Shown: positions 6,967-16,731, numbered from the stretch's first letter. The stretch: DNA of 64,000 nt from Gammaproteobacteria bacterium (GCA_030147845.1 JASBUN010000058.1:248001-312000); one strand, 5' to 3'. A program made the numbers and translations. Notes: generated from the letters alone by a model not told the origin.

Positions 6967-8222
6967 ACAAGATCCAAAACAGCGCCGACTGTTTTGAACG
7001 CGAGCCCGACATGATGAGCGTGCGGTCAGCACGCGCCGAAATTCGCGCGTTGGTCGAGCCCGTAACGGAAAGCGTCACGGTCGCCCTACGCGATGCCCTG
7101 GGCCGGGTATTGGCGGAGTCGGTGCGCTCACCGATCGATGTGCCCACGCATACCAATTCGGCCATGGATGGCTTCGCCGTTCGTCGTGCCGACCTGGATG
7201 GCACGCCGCCACCGACGCTACGGCAGATCGGCGCCGCGTTCGCCGGTCACCCGTACGCGGGCGAGATACAGGCCGGTCAGTGCGTGCGTATCATGACTGG
7301 GGCTGCAATTCCTCGAGGCGCCGACACGGTCGTCATGCAGGAACACACCGAAGCTCATGGTGATGACATCACTTTTAGCGAGGTGCCGCGTCACGGCGCC
7401 AATGTAAGGCCTGCCGGCGAAGATATTGCACGCGGCCAGATCGCCATGACGCCAGGCACGGTCATCACACCGGCGGCACTCGGCCTTTTGGCGTCGCTCG
7501 GACGTAGCGAGTTGCGCGTCTGGCGACCTCTCCGGGTGGCGTTTTTTTCCACCGGCGATGAGTTGCGACCGCTCGGCAGTGTCCTGTCGCGCGGGCAGAT
7601 ATTCGACAGTAACCGCTATACCGTGTACGGCATGCTCAAACGCCTAGGCGTGGAAATTTTCGATTTAGGCTTGGTCGCCGATGAACCGCAGGCCTTGCGC
7701 ACCATCCTGCGGCAAGCCGCGAGCATAGCTGATGTGATCATTTCGACGGGCGGTGTATCGGTCGGTGAGGCCGATTTCGTACGCTCGGTGCTGGCCGAGG
7801 TCGGGCGGGTGAATTTCTGGAAGATCGCCATGAAACCCGGTCGCCCGCTGGCCTTCGGAAACGTAGGCGATGCCCGTTTTTTCGGCCTGCCTGGCAATCC
7901 GGTGGCGGTCATGGTGACCTTCTATCAGTTCGTACAACCCGTGTTGCGGTACATGCGCGGTGAACACGAACACGCACCCGAATTGATGCTGCGCGCGCGC
8001 TGCCTGACGCCGCTGCGCAAAAAAACCGGTCGTACCGAGTACGTGCGCGCGCTGCTGGCCGAGGAATCCGGTGACTGGACTGTGCGCCGAACCGGCCCGC
8101 AGGGCTCAGGTATCCTCAATTCCATGGTTCGGGCGAACTGTTTTATCGTCCTCGCCGACCAACAGGGCAACGTTGCGGCTGGCGAATGGGTGGACGTACA
8201 ACCGCTGGCCGGCCTGATCTGA
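6957..8222 (+). CDS. moeA: Molybdopterin molybdenumtransferase
   Basis: MoeA inserts molybdate into adenylylated molybdopterin, releasing AMP. The 421-residue sequence has the family layout: an N-terminal segment with the conserved NSAMDGFAV, a domain with GDEL and FDSNRY, the MPT-binding region with STGGVSVGEADFV and KPGRPLAFG, then FGLPGNPVAV and a C-terminal beta domain. The start ATG lies inside the end of mobA, so translation is coupled. The N-terminal extension of about 18 residues before the conserved region is slightly long; a second ATG pair at about 7011-7016 could be the true start. Confidence 0.93.
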   Translation: MSIDKIQNSADCFEREPDMMSVRSARAEIRALVEPVTESVTVALRDALGRVLAESVRSPIDVPTHTNSAMDGFAVRRADLDGTPPPTLRQIGAAFAGHPYAGEIQAGQCVRIMTGAAIPRGADTVVMQEHTEAHGDDITFSEVPRHGANVRPAGEDIARGQIAMTPGTVITPAALGLLASLGRSELRVWRPLRVAFFSTGDELRPLGSVLSRGQIFDSNRYTVYGMLKRLGVEIFDLGLVADEPQALRTILRQAASIADVIISTGGVSVGEADFVRSVLAEVGRVNFWKIAMKPGRPLAFGNVGDARFFGLPGNPVAVMVTFYQFVQPVLRYMRGEHEHAPELMLRARCLTPLRKKTGRTEYVRALLAEESGDWTVRRTGPQGSGILNSMVRANCFIVLADQQGNVAAGEWVDVQPLAGLI

Positions 8223-8260
8223 CCGCCACCGGCAACAAGCACAATTAGGAAACGCCTCCA

Positions 8261-8791
8261 ATGACCGAAAAGACCAATCCGCGCAGCTTCATACCGCTCA
8301 ATATTGCCGTACTGACCATATCCGACAGTCGCAATGAAGACACCGACACCTCCGGCCGCGCATTGGCCACACGCCTTGTGGAAGCCGGACATCAGTTACA
8401 CGAGAAACGCATCGTTCGCGATGATATCTACGCCATTCGGGCCACTGTTTCGGCGTGGATAGCCGCACCGGAAGTACAGGTGGTAATCAGCACTGGCGGC
8501 ACCGGCGTAACCGGCCGCGACGGCACCCCGGAAGCAGTACAGCCGCTGTTGGATAAGACCATCGACGGTTTCGGTGAATTGTTTCGTACGCTCTCGTACG
8601 AGGACATCAAGACTTCGACGTTACAGTCGCGTGCCCTGGCCGGCGTCGCTAATGCTACTTATATTTTCTGCCTGCCCGGCTCGTCAGGCGCCTGCAAGAC
8701 CGCCTGGGACCGGATTATTCAGTATCAGTTGGATTTTCGCACCAAACCCTGCAATCTAGTGGAATTGATGCCGCGGCTGCTCGAAACCTAG
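8261..8791 (+). CDS. moaB: Molybdopterin adenylyltransferase-like protein MoaB
   Basis: A 176-residue MoaB/Mog-fold protein, the step before MoeA: it adenylylates molybdopterin or acts as the MoaB counterpart. Motifs seen are LTISDSR near the N-terminus, the [16 protein letters not shown] active-site loop and [15 protein letters not shown] ribosome binding site AGGAAA precedes the ATG. The gene is 38 bases downstream of moeA, in the same operon. Confidence 0.92.
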   Translation: MTEKTNPRSFIPLNIAVLTISDSRNEDTDTSGRALATRLVEAGHQLHEKRIVRDDIYAIRATVSAWIAAPEVQVVISTGGTGVTGRDGTPEAVQPLLDKTIDGFGELFRTLSYEDIKTSTLQSRALAGVANATYIFCLPGSSGACKTAWDRIIQYQLDFRTKPCNLVELMPRLLET

Positions 8792-9023
8792 AGGTGAGCG
8801 TAACGAGTCGAATCAACCCGGCAGCCACGAGGTGGCGGGATAGGCCGGTAGTAGCCGTCCGCGTGTAACCCCAGCCTCACCAATGCGATGCAAAAGAGGA
8901 ATAGTTCTTGCAACATGTAGTATTGTATAGAAACGCGCCGACTTGGCGGGCCGGCATGCGTGTCAGAGGCAGCCGCGTGGCTTGGTATAGACTCGGTATA
9001 GATCAACAACATTCGGAGTGACG

Positions 9024-10037
9024 ATGGACCCATCGCAGCCAAATGCTCAGCAGCAATTAGTGGATCGATTCGGCCGACATGTCAATTACCTGCGCATTTC
9101 GGTCACCGATCGCTGTAATTTTCGTTGCGTATATTGCATGAGCGAAGATATGCAGTTCGCGCCGCGCAGCCACATACTTACGCTGGAAGAGATCGTCGCC
9201 ATCGGTCGCGCCTTCTGCAGTCTTGGTGTAACCAAGATTCGCATTACCGGCGGCGAACCGCTGGTGCGGCATAACGTCATTTGGCTGTTTCGCCAATTGG
9301 GCGCCATCGACACACTCACCGACCTGACGCTCACGACCAACGGCGCCATGCTGGCGCGCTGGGCTGGCGACCTGAAAGCCGCCGGGGTTACGCGCGTCAA
9401 TATCAGCCTGGATAGCCTGCACGCCGATCGCTTTCGTGCCCTGACTCGAACCGGCGATTTGGCGACGGTGCTCAACGGGCTTGACGCCGCCCAAGCGGCG
9501 GGTTTTCGCCGCATAAAATTAAACAGTGTGCTGCTCAAAGACCGCAATCACGACGAAGCAGCGGATTTGGTGCACTTCGCCATGGAGCGGGGCATCGATA
9601 TCAGTTTCATTGAAGAAATGCCGCTCGGCGTAATCGACGAACACGACCGCGCCGCCGCCCATTATTCCAGCGACGAACTACACAGCGATCTAACTGGTCA
9701 ATTCGAGCTCATCCCAACAACCGAGTCGACCGGCGGACCGTCGCGCTATTACCGCATTCCCGGCAGCGATACTCGCGTAGGCTTCATTTCGCCACACAGC
9801 CACAACTTTTGCTCAACCTGCAACCGCGTACGTCTGACCGCGGAAGGCCGCCTGCTGCTGTGCTTGGGGCAAGAGCATTCGGTCGATTTGCGCGCCCTGG
9901 TACGCGCCCGGCCCGGCGACGATGCCGCGCTGCGCGAGGCCATTATCGCCTCCATGGACATCAAGCCGAAGGGGCACGATTTTCAGCTGCAGGGCACACC
10001 GGTCGTGCTACGCCACATGAACGTCACGGGCGGCTGA
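9024..10037 (+). CDS. moaA: GTP 3',8-cyclase (radical SAM)
   Basis: MoaA catalyses the first step of molybdopterin synthesis, the radical S-adenosylmethionine cyclisation of GTP, together with MoaC (not in this window). The radical SAM triad C31-x3-C35-x2-C38 (CNFRCVYC), the GGEPLVR SAM-binding motif and the second cluster ligands C263, C266 and C280 are all present. The protein ends with the catalytic Gly-Gly. The ATG at 9024 has GGAG 5 bases upstream and is preferred over the GTG two codons earlier. The 232 bases between moaB and moaA contain no gene; a GGTGAG/CTCACC pair (8793-8798 and 8876-8881) enclosing a small GCCAC/GTGGC hairpin could form a structured leader, but I cannot match it to the known Moco riboswitch. 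Confidence 0.93.
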   Translation: MDPSQPNAQQQLVDRFGRHVNYLRISVTDRCNFRCVYCMSEDMQFAPRSHILTLEEIVAIGRAFCSLGVTKIRITGGEPLVRHNVIWLFRQLGAIDTLTDLTLTTNGAMLARWAGDLKAAGVTRVNISLDSLHADRFRALTRTGDLATVLNGLDAAQAAGFRRIKLNSVLLKDRNHDEAADLVHFAMERGIDISFIEEMPLGVIDEHDRAAAHYSSDELHSDLTGQFELIPTTESTGGPSRYYRIPGSDTRVGFISPHSHNFCSTCNRVRLTAEGRLLLCLGQEHSVDLRALVRARPGDDAALREAIIASMDIKPKGHDFQLQGTPVVLRHMNVTGG

Positions 10038-10042
10038 TAGCT

Positions 10043-10927
10043 ATGACCGAGTCGGTAACTGAACACCCTTCTCGCCCGCAAATGACAAAAGCCGGGTTGC
10101 TACCTACACACCGCGCCGAGGTCACCGACGAATACGGCGTCCAGGGCGAGGCGTACATCGCCGGCGAGCGGCCGTTAAGCATCTATTTGAACAAACGCGA
10201 AATCGTTACTTTGATGACTTTGGGTGAGCAACCGGAATTGCTCACCATTGGATATCTGCGTAATCAAGAGTTCATACGCGATGTAAGCGATATCGTCGCT
10301 GTGCAAGTCGATTGGGATACCGATTCGGTCGCGGTTGTCACGCGCGAAACGCCGCACGATTTGGAGCAACGCTTGGCGCAGCGAACCGTGACCACCGGCT
10401 GCGGCCAGGGCACCGTGTTTGGCAAGCTCATGGACAAGCTCGAAGACATCCATCTGCCGCAGGAACCCATACGTCAGTCGACCATTTACGCGCTGCTGCG
10501 GGAACTGACCAATGCCAATGAGGTATATCGTCGCGCGGGCGCCGTACACGGCTGTGCTTTGTGCCAGGACGACACTATCTCGATTTTCGTCGAAGACGTC
10601 GGGCGCCATAATGCGGTTGACGCCATTGCCGGACACATGTGGCTGGAAGGCATTGGCGGCGAGCACAAGATTTTCTACACCACCGGCCGGCTGACCTCGG
10701 AAATGGTCATCAAGGTCGGGCAGATGCGTATCCCGATACTCTTGTCGCGCTCCGGCGTCACACAGATGGGTTTGGACTTGGCGCGCAAGATCGGCGTGAC
10801 CATGATCGCACGAGCCAAGGGCCGACATTTTCTGGTCTTCAACGGCGCCGACAACATCGTCTACGATGCCATCCCTGACGTGCGTGGAAACACGCCGCGC
10901 GAACATCGGAGCGCCGATGCCACGTGA
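10043..10927 (+). CDS. fdhD: Formate dehydrogenase accessory sulfurtransferase FdhD
   Basis: FdhD carries sulfur from the cysteine desulfurase IscS to the bis-MGD cofactor, which is needed for formate dehydrogenase activity. The 294-residue protein shows the CxxC loop C171-ALC-C174, the GERPLSIYLN segment, FVEDVGRHNAVD and the STEMVIK-like TSEMVIKVGQM region. It starts 6 bases after moaA stops and ends in a GTGA overlap with the next gene. Its presence in the cofactor operon ties this operon to the formate dehydrogenase locus on the other side of the divergent region. Confidence 0.93.
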   Translation: MTESVTEHPSRPQMTKAGLLPTHRAEVTDEYGVQGEAYIAGERPLSIYLNKREIVTLMTLGEQPELLTIGYLRNQEFIRDVSDIVAVQVDWDTDSVAVVTRETPHDLEQRLAQRTVTTGCGQGTVFGKLMDKLEDIHLPQEPIRQSTIYALLRELTNANEVYRRAGAVHGCALCQDDTISIFVEDVGRHNAVDAIAGHMWLEGIGGEHKIFYTTGRLTSEMVIKVGQMRIPILLSRSGVTQMGLDLARKIGVTMIARAKGRHFLVFNGADNIVYDAIPDVRGNTPREHRSADAT

Positions 10928-11871
10928 ATGCGTCTGCGGAAAACGAACCTTCAGCGCCAGGCCGCCGTACGCCGGCGCAACTGCCGTCGTTCATGAGCGT
11001 AAAGCAGGTAGCCGAATATCTACAGATCAACGAAAAGAAAATCTACGCATTAATACGCGAGCAGAAAATCCCTGCCACCAAAGTCACCGGGAAATGGCTA
11101 TTCCCGCGTGAGTTAGTGGATCGTTGGCTGCTGCAGTCCAGCCACGGCGGCCTACTCACCGATCGTTTAGTTATCTGCGGCGGCGATGATCCGCTGCTCT
11201 ATCACATTGTCTTGCAGTTGGCCCAAGCCGTGGGCGCACGCGCGCTGGTTAGCTATTCTCCAACCGGCGCGCGGCTCGGCCTTGATCTACTTTCGGCACA
11301 GCGCGCCGACGTTGGCTGCGTGCACTGGGGTCCGGTTAACGAAAGCCACCTGCGCCACCCCGCACTCCTGCAACAATACCCGGCGCATCGCAACTGGATT
11401 TTGGTGCGCGCCTTCGTGCGCGAGCAAGGACTGCTGGTGCGTCGCGATCTGTTACCGCAATACCCCGACGTGAGCGCCCTGCTGTTCGCTGATCTACGCT
11501 GGGTAGAGCGCCAAACCGGCGCCGGCACGCGACGTTTCCTCCACGAAATCCTGGCCAGTCACGGTGTCGAGGAAACACGCTTGCGAACCAGCGTGGTCGC
11601 CTTATCTGAACGCGAAGCGGCGGCCCAGGTAGCCATGGGAAACGCCGACATCAGCCCAGGCATCCGCGCAAGCGCAACCGAGTTCGGACTCGAATTCGTG
11701 CGCGTCGGCCGGGAAGCCTTTGACCTCGCCCTCGGCCGTGGCGTCTATTTCCGTACGCTGTTCCAAACCTTGGCCGACTCTCTACATTCGTCGCCGACGC
11801 GGGCCTACGCCGAACGCCTGGGTGGCTATGACTTCAGCACTAGCGGCGACATCGTTTGGGGTCTGGAGTAA
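10924..11871 (+). CDS. Helix-turn-helix / periplasmic-binding-like domain regulator
   Basis: 315 residues. The N-terminal 25-75 region is an excisionase-type helix-turn-helix (MSVKQVAEYLQINEKKIYAL, then IPATKVTGKWLFPRELVDRWL). The rest (about 80-310) resembles the cytoplasmic periplasmic-binding-protein-like domain (PBP_like) often attached to MoeA or to molybdate/tungstate-related regulators. It has an FVREQGLLVRRD segment and a NADISPGIRA-type hinge. The GTG start overlaps the fdhD stop codon, so it is translationally coupled. Role inferred: a one-component sensor of molybdate, tungstate or cofactor status acting on this operon or on formate dehydrogenase. The ligand is not shown by sequence. 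Confidence 0.75.
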   Translation: MNASAENEPSAPGRRTPAQLPSFMSVKQVAEYLQINEKKIYALIREQKIPATKVTGKWLFPRELVDRWLLQSSHGGLLTDRLVICGGDDPLLYHIVLQLAQAVGARALVSYSPTGARLGLDLLSAQRADVGCVHWGPVNESHLRHPALLQQYPAHRNWILVRAFVREQGLLVRRDLLPQYPDVSALLFADLRWVERQTGAGTRRFLHEILASHGVEETRLRTSVVALSEREAAAQVAMGNADISPGIRASATEFGLEFVRVGREAFDLALGRGVYFRTLFQTLADSLHSSPTRAYAERLGGYDFSTSGDIVWGLE

Positions 11872-11916
11872 ATCGCCGCAGCGCCACCGCCTCAGCACGA
11901 CGCGCGCATAGGCGAT

Positions 11917-12924
11917 TCAAGCAATCGACTCGTCGTGGCCGGTAAAATCGGCCGATACCCGCCCACTAAAATGTGAACCGTGCCCGGTCTTGCCGCTACC
12001 GGCGTGCTCGGGTCGCCGAAAAAACTCGGGGTCCATCAATTCAAGAAAGGCACGTGCCTGCGGCGACATAAACTGCCCGCGGCGCATGACCACGCCGTAG
12101 CTGCGCTGGGGAAAATAGTCGTTGAGCGCAATGGCTGCCAGCTTGTCATCCTTCTTCAGACAAATGCTGGTGACAATCGAAACGCCCAAGCCCAGCTCGA
12201 CAAATTTCTTGATGACCTCCCAGCCACCGGCTTCCAGCACCACTTCATAGGGCAAACCGTGTTGCTGAAATACGAGATCAACGATATGCCAAGTGCTCAG
12301 GTGCCGCGGCGGCAGGATCAAGCCGCACGAGTGGATATCGTGCAGCGTTACACGGTCCTTGCCGGCAAGTGGGTGGTCGAGCGCAGTAATTAACATCGGA
12401 TCGTAGCTGAAAATCGGCCGGTAAGTAACGTCGGCCGGCACCTCGATCATTGAGCCGACGGCGAAATCGACCTCTCCGGCACGCAATAAGGCCATACCGT
12501 CGCGCCCCGTGACGTTGTGCAAATGCAGGCTGACTTGCGGATATTTGTCGGCAAAGCGCTTAACGAACTCCGGCAGGAGATAGAGGATAGTGGATTCTCC
12601 GGCGGCAATGTCCAATGCGCCGGAATTTACCTCGCCCATTTTAGCGGCGAACAGTTCAGGTAAGTGATCCATGCCATCGACCAACGGCGAGGCCGTTTCA
12701 AGCAGCGCCGAGCCGGCCGGTGTCAGATGGATCTTGGGGCCGCGGCGTTCGAACAGAAGCACGCCAAGGTCTTCCTCGAGACTCTTGATCAACAACGACA
12801 CCGACGGCTGGCTGAGAAATAACCGTTCAGCCGCTTTCGATATGCTGCCCGTTTGCGCCGCCTGGCAAAAAGCGCGCAGCTGCCGCAAGCGATTGTGTTT
12901 CGAAGCACTATTGGATTCCGCCAT
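11917..12924 (-). CDS. LysR-family transcriptional regulator next to isocitrate lyase
   Basis: 335 residues with an N-terminal LysR helix-turn-helix (about 10-70: GSISKAAERLFLSQPSVSLL) and a LysR effector-binding domain. It resembles the CysB/CbbR-like subgroup, but the effector cannot be named. The ATG at 12924 is used because the longer frame to 12966 runs into the promoter region. It is transcribed divergently from aceA, with a 33-bp inverted repeat between the two genes, so it very likely controls aceA and itself. The C-terminal 30 residues are Gly/Ser/His-rich and unusual. Confidence 0.85.
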   Translation of the reverse strand: MAESNSASKHNRLRQLRAFCQAAQTGSISKAAERLFLSQPSVSLLIKSLEEDLGVLLFERRGPKIHLTPAGSALLETASPLVDGMDHLPELFAAKMGEVNSGALDIAAGESTILYLLPEFVKRFADKYPQVSLHLHNVTGRDGMALLRAGEVDFAVGSMIEVPADVTYRPIFSYDPMLITALDHPLAGKDRVTLHDIHSCGLILPPRHLSTWHIVDLVFQQHGLPYEVVLEAGGWEVIKKFVELGLGVSIVTSICLKKDDKLAAIALNDYFPQRSYGVVMRRGQFMSPQARAFLELMDPEFFRRPEHAGSGKTGHGSHFSGRVSADFTGHDESIA

Positions 12925-12957
12925 CGGATCACGCCCTAACCGAGTATTAACGTAAAT

Positions 12958-13011
12958 AATAGTCAATATAGAACGGATAGCCTAGTCAAATACTTGATTG
13001 ATATCTAGGCT
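12958..13011. promoter_or_regulatory. LysR/aceA operator region
   Basis: AGCCTAG (12979-12985) and CTAGGCT (13005-13011) form an exact inverted repeat with 19 bases between the arms, in the right place for a LysR operator. Just left of it, AATAGTCAATATAG (12958-12971) recurs with one change upstream of ppsA (16774-16787). The region is AT-rich compared with its surroundings, as expected for a promoter. Confidence 0.55.
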
Positions 13012-13079
13012 GGACATAACCAACGTCAATTCAACTGCTATTTGCAGCCAACACACTACGACGACGTATAGGAGCGCGC

Positions 13080-14420
13080 ATGAATATCGAACAGCAGGCC
13101 AATGAGCTTGAGCAACAGTGGGCTAACGACCCGCGCTGGCATGACGTCAGCCGTACGTATAGCGCCGAAGATGTGGTCCGCCTGCGCGGCAGCAAAGCGA
13201 TCGAATATACCTTGGCGCGCGACGGCGCGCTGAAGCTCTGGCGCCTGCTGCGCGAAGAACCGTTCGTTAATACGCTCGGCGCGCTCACCGGTAATCAGGC
13301 CATGCAACAGATCAAGGCGGGTCTTAAGGCGATATATCTATCCGGCTGGCAAGTCGCTGGCGACGCCAATTTGGCCGGCGAGATGTACCCGGATCAATCG
13401 CTGTATCCGGTCAACTCCGTGCCCGCAGTAGTCCGCCGAATCAACAATACATTTCAGCGCGCTGACCAAATCCAACATATGGAGGGTAGTGGCGAGATCG
13501 ACTGGTTCGCGCCCATCGTAGCCGATGCGGAAGCCGGATTCGGCGGCGTACTCAATGCCTTTGAACTGATGAAGGCGATGATCGAGGCCGGCGCGGCGGG
13601 CGTGCATTTCGAGGATCAATTGGCGTCGGCAAAGAAGTGCGGGCACATGGGAGGCAAGGTCCTGGTCCCTACACAGGAAGCGATTCAAAAGCTGGTGTCG
13701 GCACGCTTTGCGGCCGACATCATGGGCGTGCCCACCATCATCATGGCGCGAACCGACGCCGAGGCTGCCAACTTACTCACCGCCGATGTCGATGAACGTG
13801 ACCGGCCGTTTTGTACTGGCGAGCGTACCGCAGAAGGTTACTATCGTGTGCGCAACGGCCTCGAACAAGCGGTAGCGCGAGGTCTCGCCTACGCCCCGTA
13901 CGCGGATTTGGTTTGGTGCGAAACCGGCAAGCCCGATCTGGCGTTTGCCAAACAGTTCGCCGATGCAATGCACAAGCAGTATCCGCAACAGATGCTGGCC
14001 TACAACTGTTCACCATCCTTCAACTGGCGTAAGCACCTTGATCCGGCGACCATTGCGAAGTTTCAGCGCGAACTCGGCGCCATGGGCTATAAATTCCAGT
14101 TCATCACGCTCGCCGGCTTTCATGCCCTTAATTACAGTATGTACCGCCTGGCGCGTGACTATCGCGATGAACAGATGTCAGCCTACGTGGAATTGCAGCA
14201 GGCCGAATTCGCCGCGGAGTCCGACGGCTATACCGCTACCCGCCATCAGCGCGAAGTGGGTACCGGCTATTTCGACGAGGTCAACAACGTGATCAGTGGT
14301 GGTGCGTCATCCTTGGCGGCGTTGACCGGTTCCACGGAAACAGAGCAGTTTCATGCCGATCGAAACCGCGAGTCGAGCACGGCGGATGCGCCAAACCGTG
14401 GGCTGGCCGGCGCACGCTGA
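13080..14420 (+). CDS. aceA: Isocitrate lyase
   Basis: Cleaves isocitrate to glyoxylate and succinate, the entry to the glyoxylate shunt, needed when acetate or acetyl units are the carbon source. The 446-residue protein has the signature KKCGHMGGK (185-193) with catalytic Cys187, metal-site residues in [10 protein letters not shown], and YNCSPSFNW. Length and motifs match the bacterial enzyme. A ribosome binding site AGGAG precedes the ATG. Malate synthase is not in the window. It fits the sulfonate island further right, whose product is acetyl phosphate or acetate. Confidence 0.95.
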   Translation: MNIEQQANELEQQWANDPRWHDVSRTYSAEDVVRLRGSKAIEYTLARDGALKLWRLLREEPFVNTLGALTGNQAMQQIKAGLKAIYLSGWQVAGDANLAGEMYPDQSLYPVNSVPAVVRRINNTFQRADQIQHMEGSGEIDWFAPIVADAEAGFGGVLNAFELMKAMIEAGAAGVHFEDQLASAKKCGHMGGKVLVPTQEAIQKLVSARFAADIMGVPTIIMARTDAEAANLLTADVDERDRPFCTGERTAEGYYRVRNGLEQAVARGLAYAPYADLVWCETGKPDLAFAKQFADAMHKQYPQQMLAYNCSPSFNWRKHLDPATIAKFQRELGAMGYKFQFITLAGFHALNYSMYRLARDYRDEQMSAYVELQQAEFAAESDGYTATRHQREVGTGYFDEVNNVISGGASSLAALTGSTETEQFHADRNRESSTADAPNRGLAGAR

Positions 14421-14452
14421 ATACCCACGGATTTCGACTACGATCATCCCTC

Positions 14453-14482
14453 AGCGCGGCTTCGGCCGCGCTTCACTTTTGG
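14453..14482 (+). terminator. Hairpin terminator after aceA
   Basis: AGCGCGGC-TTCG-GCCGCGCT is a perfect 8-bp stem with a UUCG tetraloop (14453-14472), 33 bases after the aceA stop, followed by TCACTTTT. The U-run is weak but the stem-loop is very stable. Confidence 0.6.
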
Positions 14483-14559
14483 CGCGGCCGGCGCTTATGC
14501 GAGTAGCGCGCATTATTTCGACTTGCGGTTAGCACACCACGCGCGCACCTCAATACATA

Positions 14560-15288
14560 CTATGCGCGGGCATCAATTTCGTCGATGACCTCATGCACAC
14601 CGGGTACGTACCAAGTATCCAGTACCACCAGCCGACGTTCTTCCTGACTGGTGACATACCCGTTCAGCGTAACGACGCCATCGCGCGAATGAACTGATAA
14701 CTGGCCGGCATGGACCAGCGGGTCCTTTTCCAAGACGATGCGAATGGCGTCGCTGAGTTCGCCGTCGTTTTCCTCTTCCGGCGGCACCACGCGGAGCCGA
14801 TTATCGACGTCCTGACATCCGGCGGTCCACCATGCCAGCACTTCGGCAATGCGCCGGTGCGTAAGGCTGCCCACTTCGCCCAACAACTGCACGATTCCGT
14901 TACGCACGGTGATATCGATGGCGCCACCGCCGGGGCGAGCTTGGCGTAGAAGTTCATAACCCTCGTGGCGGTGCATGCGCAGACCATAGTCGGTAAACAC
15001 CGGCTCTTCGGACAGCGTGCGAACGATCTCATCGCGCAACATGCCATCTTCCTGCGCTTGAGCAGGTATCACACGAAGCCGATCTACGATCGACAGCGTG
15101 CCGGCAACCGCACGTGCGACGAGTACGGCAGCGCGCTTGGCGGCGATATCTTGTTGTACACCTTCAAGAATAAGCGTCTTATCATCGATTTTTACCTGGA
15201 TCGGGTAATTGTTAACATCGACGCGCGCATCGCGCGCCAGCGTCGCCATCAGTGTATTTGTCAATCCATCGGGTACATTTGGGACCAT
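14560..15288 (-). CDS. BON-domain protein (three BON repeats)
   Basis: 242 residues. Three successive BON-like modules can be seen by their repeated V-x-V-x2-G-x-V-x-L-x-G pattern: around 25-75 (KIDDKTLILEG), 115-165 (ITVRNGIVQLLGEV) and 190-240 (VHSRDGVVTLNGYV). There is no signal peptide or membrane segment, so it is probably cytoplasmic, unlike OsmY-type proteins. BON domains bind membranes or phospholipids in known cases; the role of this one is unknown. A strong ribosome binding site (GAGGAG) precedes the ATG. It stands alone and converges on aceA. Confidence 0.75.
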   Translation of the reverse strand: MVPNVPDGLTNTLMATLARDARVDVNNYPIQVKIDDKTLILEGVQQDIAAKRAAVLVARAVAGTLSIVDRLRVIPAQAQEDGMLRDEIVRTLSEEPVFTDYGLRMHRHEGYELLRQARPGGGAIDITVRNGIVQLLGEVGSLTHRRIAEVLAWWTAGCQDVDNRLRVVPPEEENDGELSDAIRIVLEKDPLVHAGQLSVHSRDGVVTLNGYVTSQEERRLVVLDTWYVPGVHEVIDEIDARA

Positions 15289-15514
15289 TACAACTCCTCA
15301 CGGTACGCACAGTGGTACGATGCTCCAACTATAGCCGCGCATATAACGGAACGCGGATCGACATCGACGCGGGTCATGAATCGGCCGCTGGCGCCGCGTC
15401 AATATGCGCCATCTTTATCTCGAAATGAACTTATAATTGTATTATATTTTATTGAATTAAATAAATAATATGATAATACATGGTATATCATTGAGCCATC
15501 AATGAGGTAATACA

Positions 15515-15766
15515 ATGCAACGCCTAATCATCCTTATCGTACTCGCGCTCGGCTCGCTGGGCGCGGCCGGCGCCGGCGAGACTGGACGCTATCAGGTTGC
15601 GGTCGGCGCCCAATCCACCGTCTTGGTTGATACCTGTAGCGGTAGAAGTTGGATATTAACACCCGCGCGCTATCGTTCCGGCTCGCCCCAGCAAAATCGT
15701 TACGAATGGAGCCCAATCGGCTTGCAGCGCGACGCTCCGCCGGCGGCGGTAAAACCGCGCGAATAG
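15515..15766 (+). CDS. Small secreted protein of unknown function
   Basis: 83 residues starting MQRLIILIVLALGSLGAAGAG, a clear Sec signal peptide with a likely cut after the Ala/Gly segment at about residue 20. The mature part contains SGRSWILTPARY, a short tryptophan-containing strand region resembling small periplasmic proteins with one predicted beta sheet. GAGG precedes the ATG. The 100 bases upstream are strikingly AT-rich (15420-15490) compared with everything around, and probably hold a strong promoter. I do not recognise the family. Confidence 0.6.
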   Translation: MQRLIILIVLALGSLGAAGAGETGRYQVAVGAQSTVLVDTCSGRSWILTPARYRSGSPQQNRYEWSPIGLQRDAPPAAVKPRE

Positions 15767-15966
15767 CCGGCACGGGACGACGTCGGTTGGAATTATTGCC
15801 GGAAAACTCGACAATCGGTGCGTTTTTTCTCAAGCTAGCGTCTTCGAAATGGGCTGAACTGCGGCGCCGTGTGGTGCGCCCCCGGGTGACGCGAACCCAA
15901 GGGCTGAGCACCACATTGGAACCAGCCATGCACGCCTCATGGCGCAACTAAATCCGAGAAAAACAC

Positions 15967-16731
15967 ATGCCGAAACTTCTTATAAATAGGGGAAATTTTC
16001 GAGTCAAGGAGGTCCAATTAGAGCACGGCACGTTGGCCATCGGGCGCGAGTCCGGCAACCATATCGTCATTCAAGACAGCAGCGTTAGCGGCAAGCACGC
16101 CAACATCGTCACCGTCTTCGGTGCGTCTTATGTTGAAGATCTTGCGAGCACGAACGGCACTTTCGTCAACGGCCGTAAGATCCAAAAACACACACTGCGT
16201 CACGGCGATGTGGTCACTGTAGGTAATCACCAAATCCTGTTCGAATCGGCGGACGATACACCGGCCGCCGACGCCGGCCCAGAGCGCACCATGGTCCTGA
16301 ACCGCGATCAACTGGAGGCCTTGATTGCCAGTCGCGCGCAAACTCGTAGCACTTCTGAGAACGCCGTTTCACGGTCGCCTGCAGCGCAGCCGATAGCGCC
16401 AGCGAACTCGGCCGCGAAAGCTGACGCGGCGGCTAAAACAACGTCCGTGCCCGAACCGCCGCCGACGACCGTTGAACCGTCCAAATCAACCGACGCGCCC
16501 GATTCGCCGAAACCGACGGCTTCTGGCCCTGCACGCCAAACGGCCGCAGCCGGCGCGGCGCGGCCGACGTCAGCTCAAGTGGGCACAACACCACACGCTC
16601 AACGCTCGGAGCGCTACGAACCACCGCCGGCTGCCCGCCGCGCGGACAGCTCTCCGACTTGGTTCCTGATCGTCGCGGCTGCAATCGTGCTCGGCTTTGT
16701 CGCCCTCATGCTGATTATGGCGCGCTGGTAA
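15967..16731 (+). CDS. FHA-domain membrane-anchored protein
   Basis: 254 residues. A forkhead-associated phosphothreonine-binding domain occupies about 1-95, with the family motifs GRESGNH, SGKHA and STNGTFVNG. A long Ala/Pro/Thr linker (about 115-230) looks disordered, and the C-terminus has one membrane helix (about 232-252, FLIVAAAIVLGFVALMLIM). The FHA domain must face the cytoplasm. No kinase, phosphatase or secretion gene is adjacent, so the partner is unknown. The ATG at 15967 follows GAGA weakly. Confidence 0.75.
   Translation: MPKLLINRGNFRVKEVQLEHGTLAIGRESGNHIVIQDSSVSGKHANIVTVFGASYVEDLASTNGTFVNGRKIQKHTLRHGDVVTVGNHQILFESADDTPAADAGPERTMVLNRDQLEALIASRAQTRSTSENAVSRSPAAQPIAPANSAAKADAAAKTTSVPEPPPTTVEPSKSTDAPDSPKPTASGPARQTAAAGAARPTSAQVGTTPHAQRSERYEPPPAARRADSSPTWFLIVAAAIVLGFVALMLIMARW

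Noticed and set aside
8792..9023. Possible molybdenum-cofactor riboswitch before moaA
   Set aside because: Only a 6-bp GGTGAG/CTCACC pair and a small hairpin are visible; I could not match the conserved Moco RNA core. A covariance-model search would settle it.
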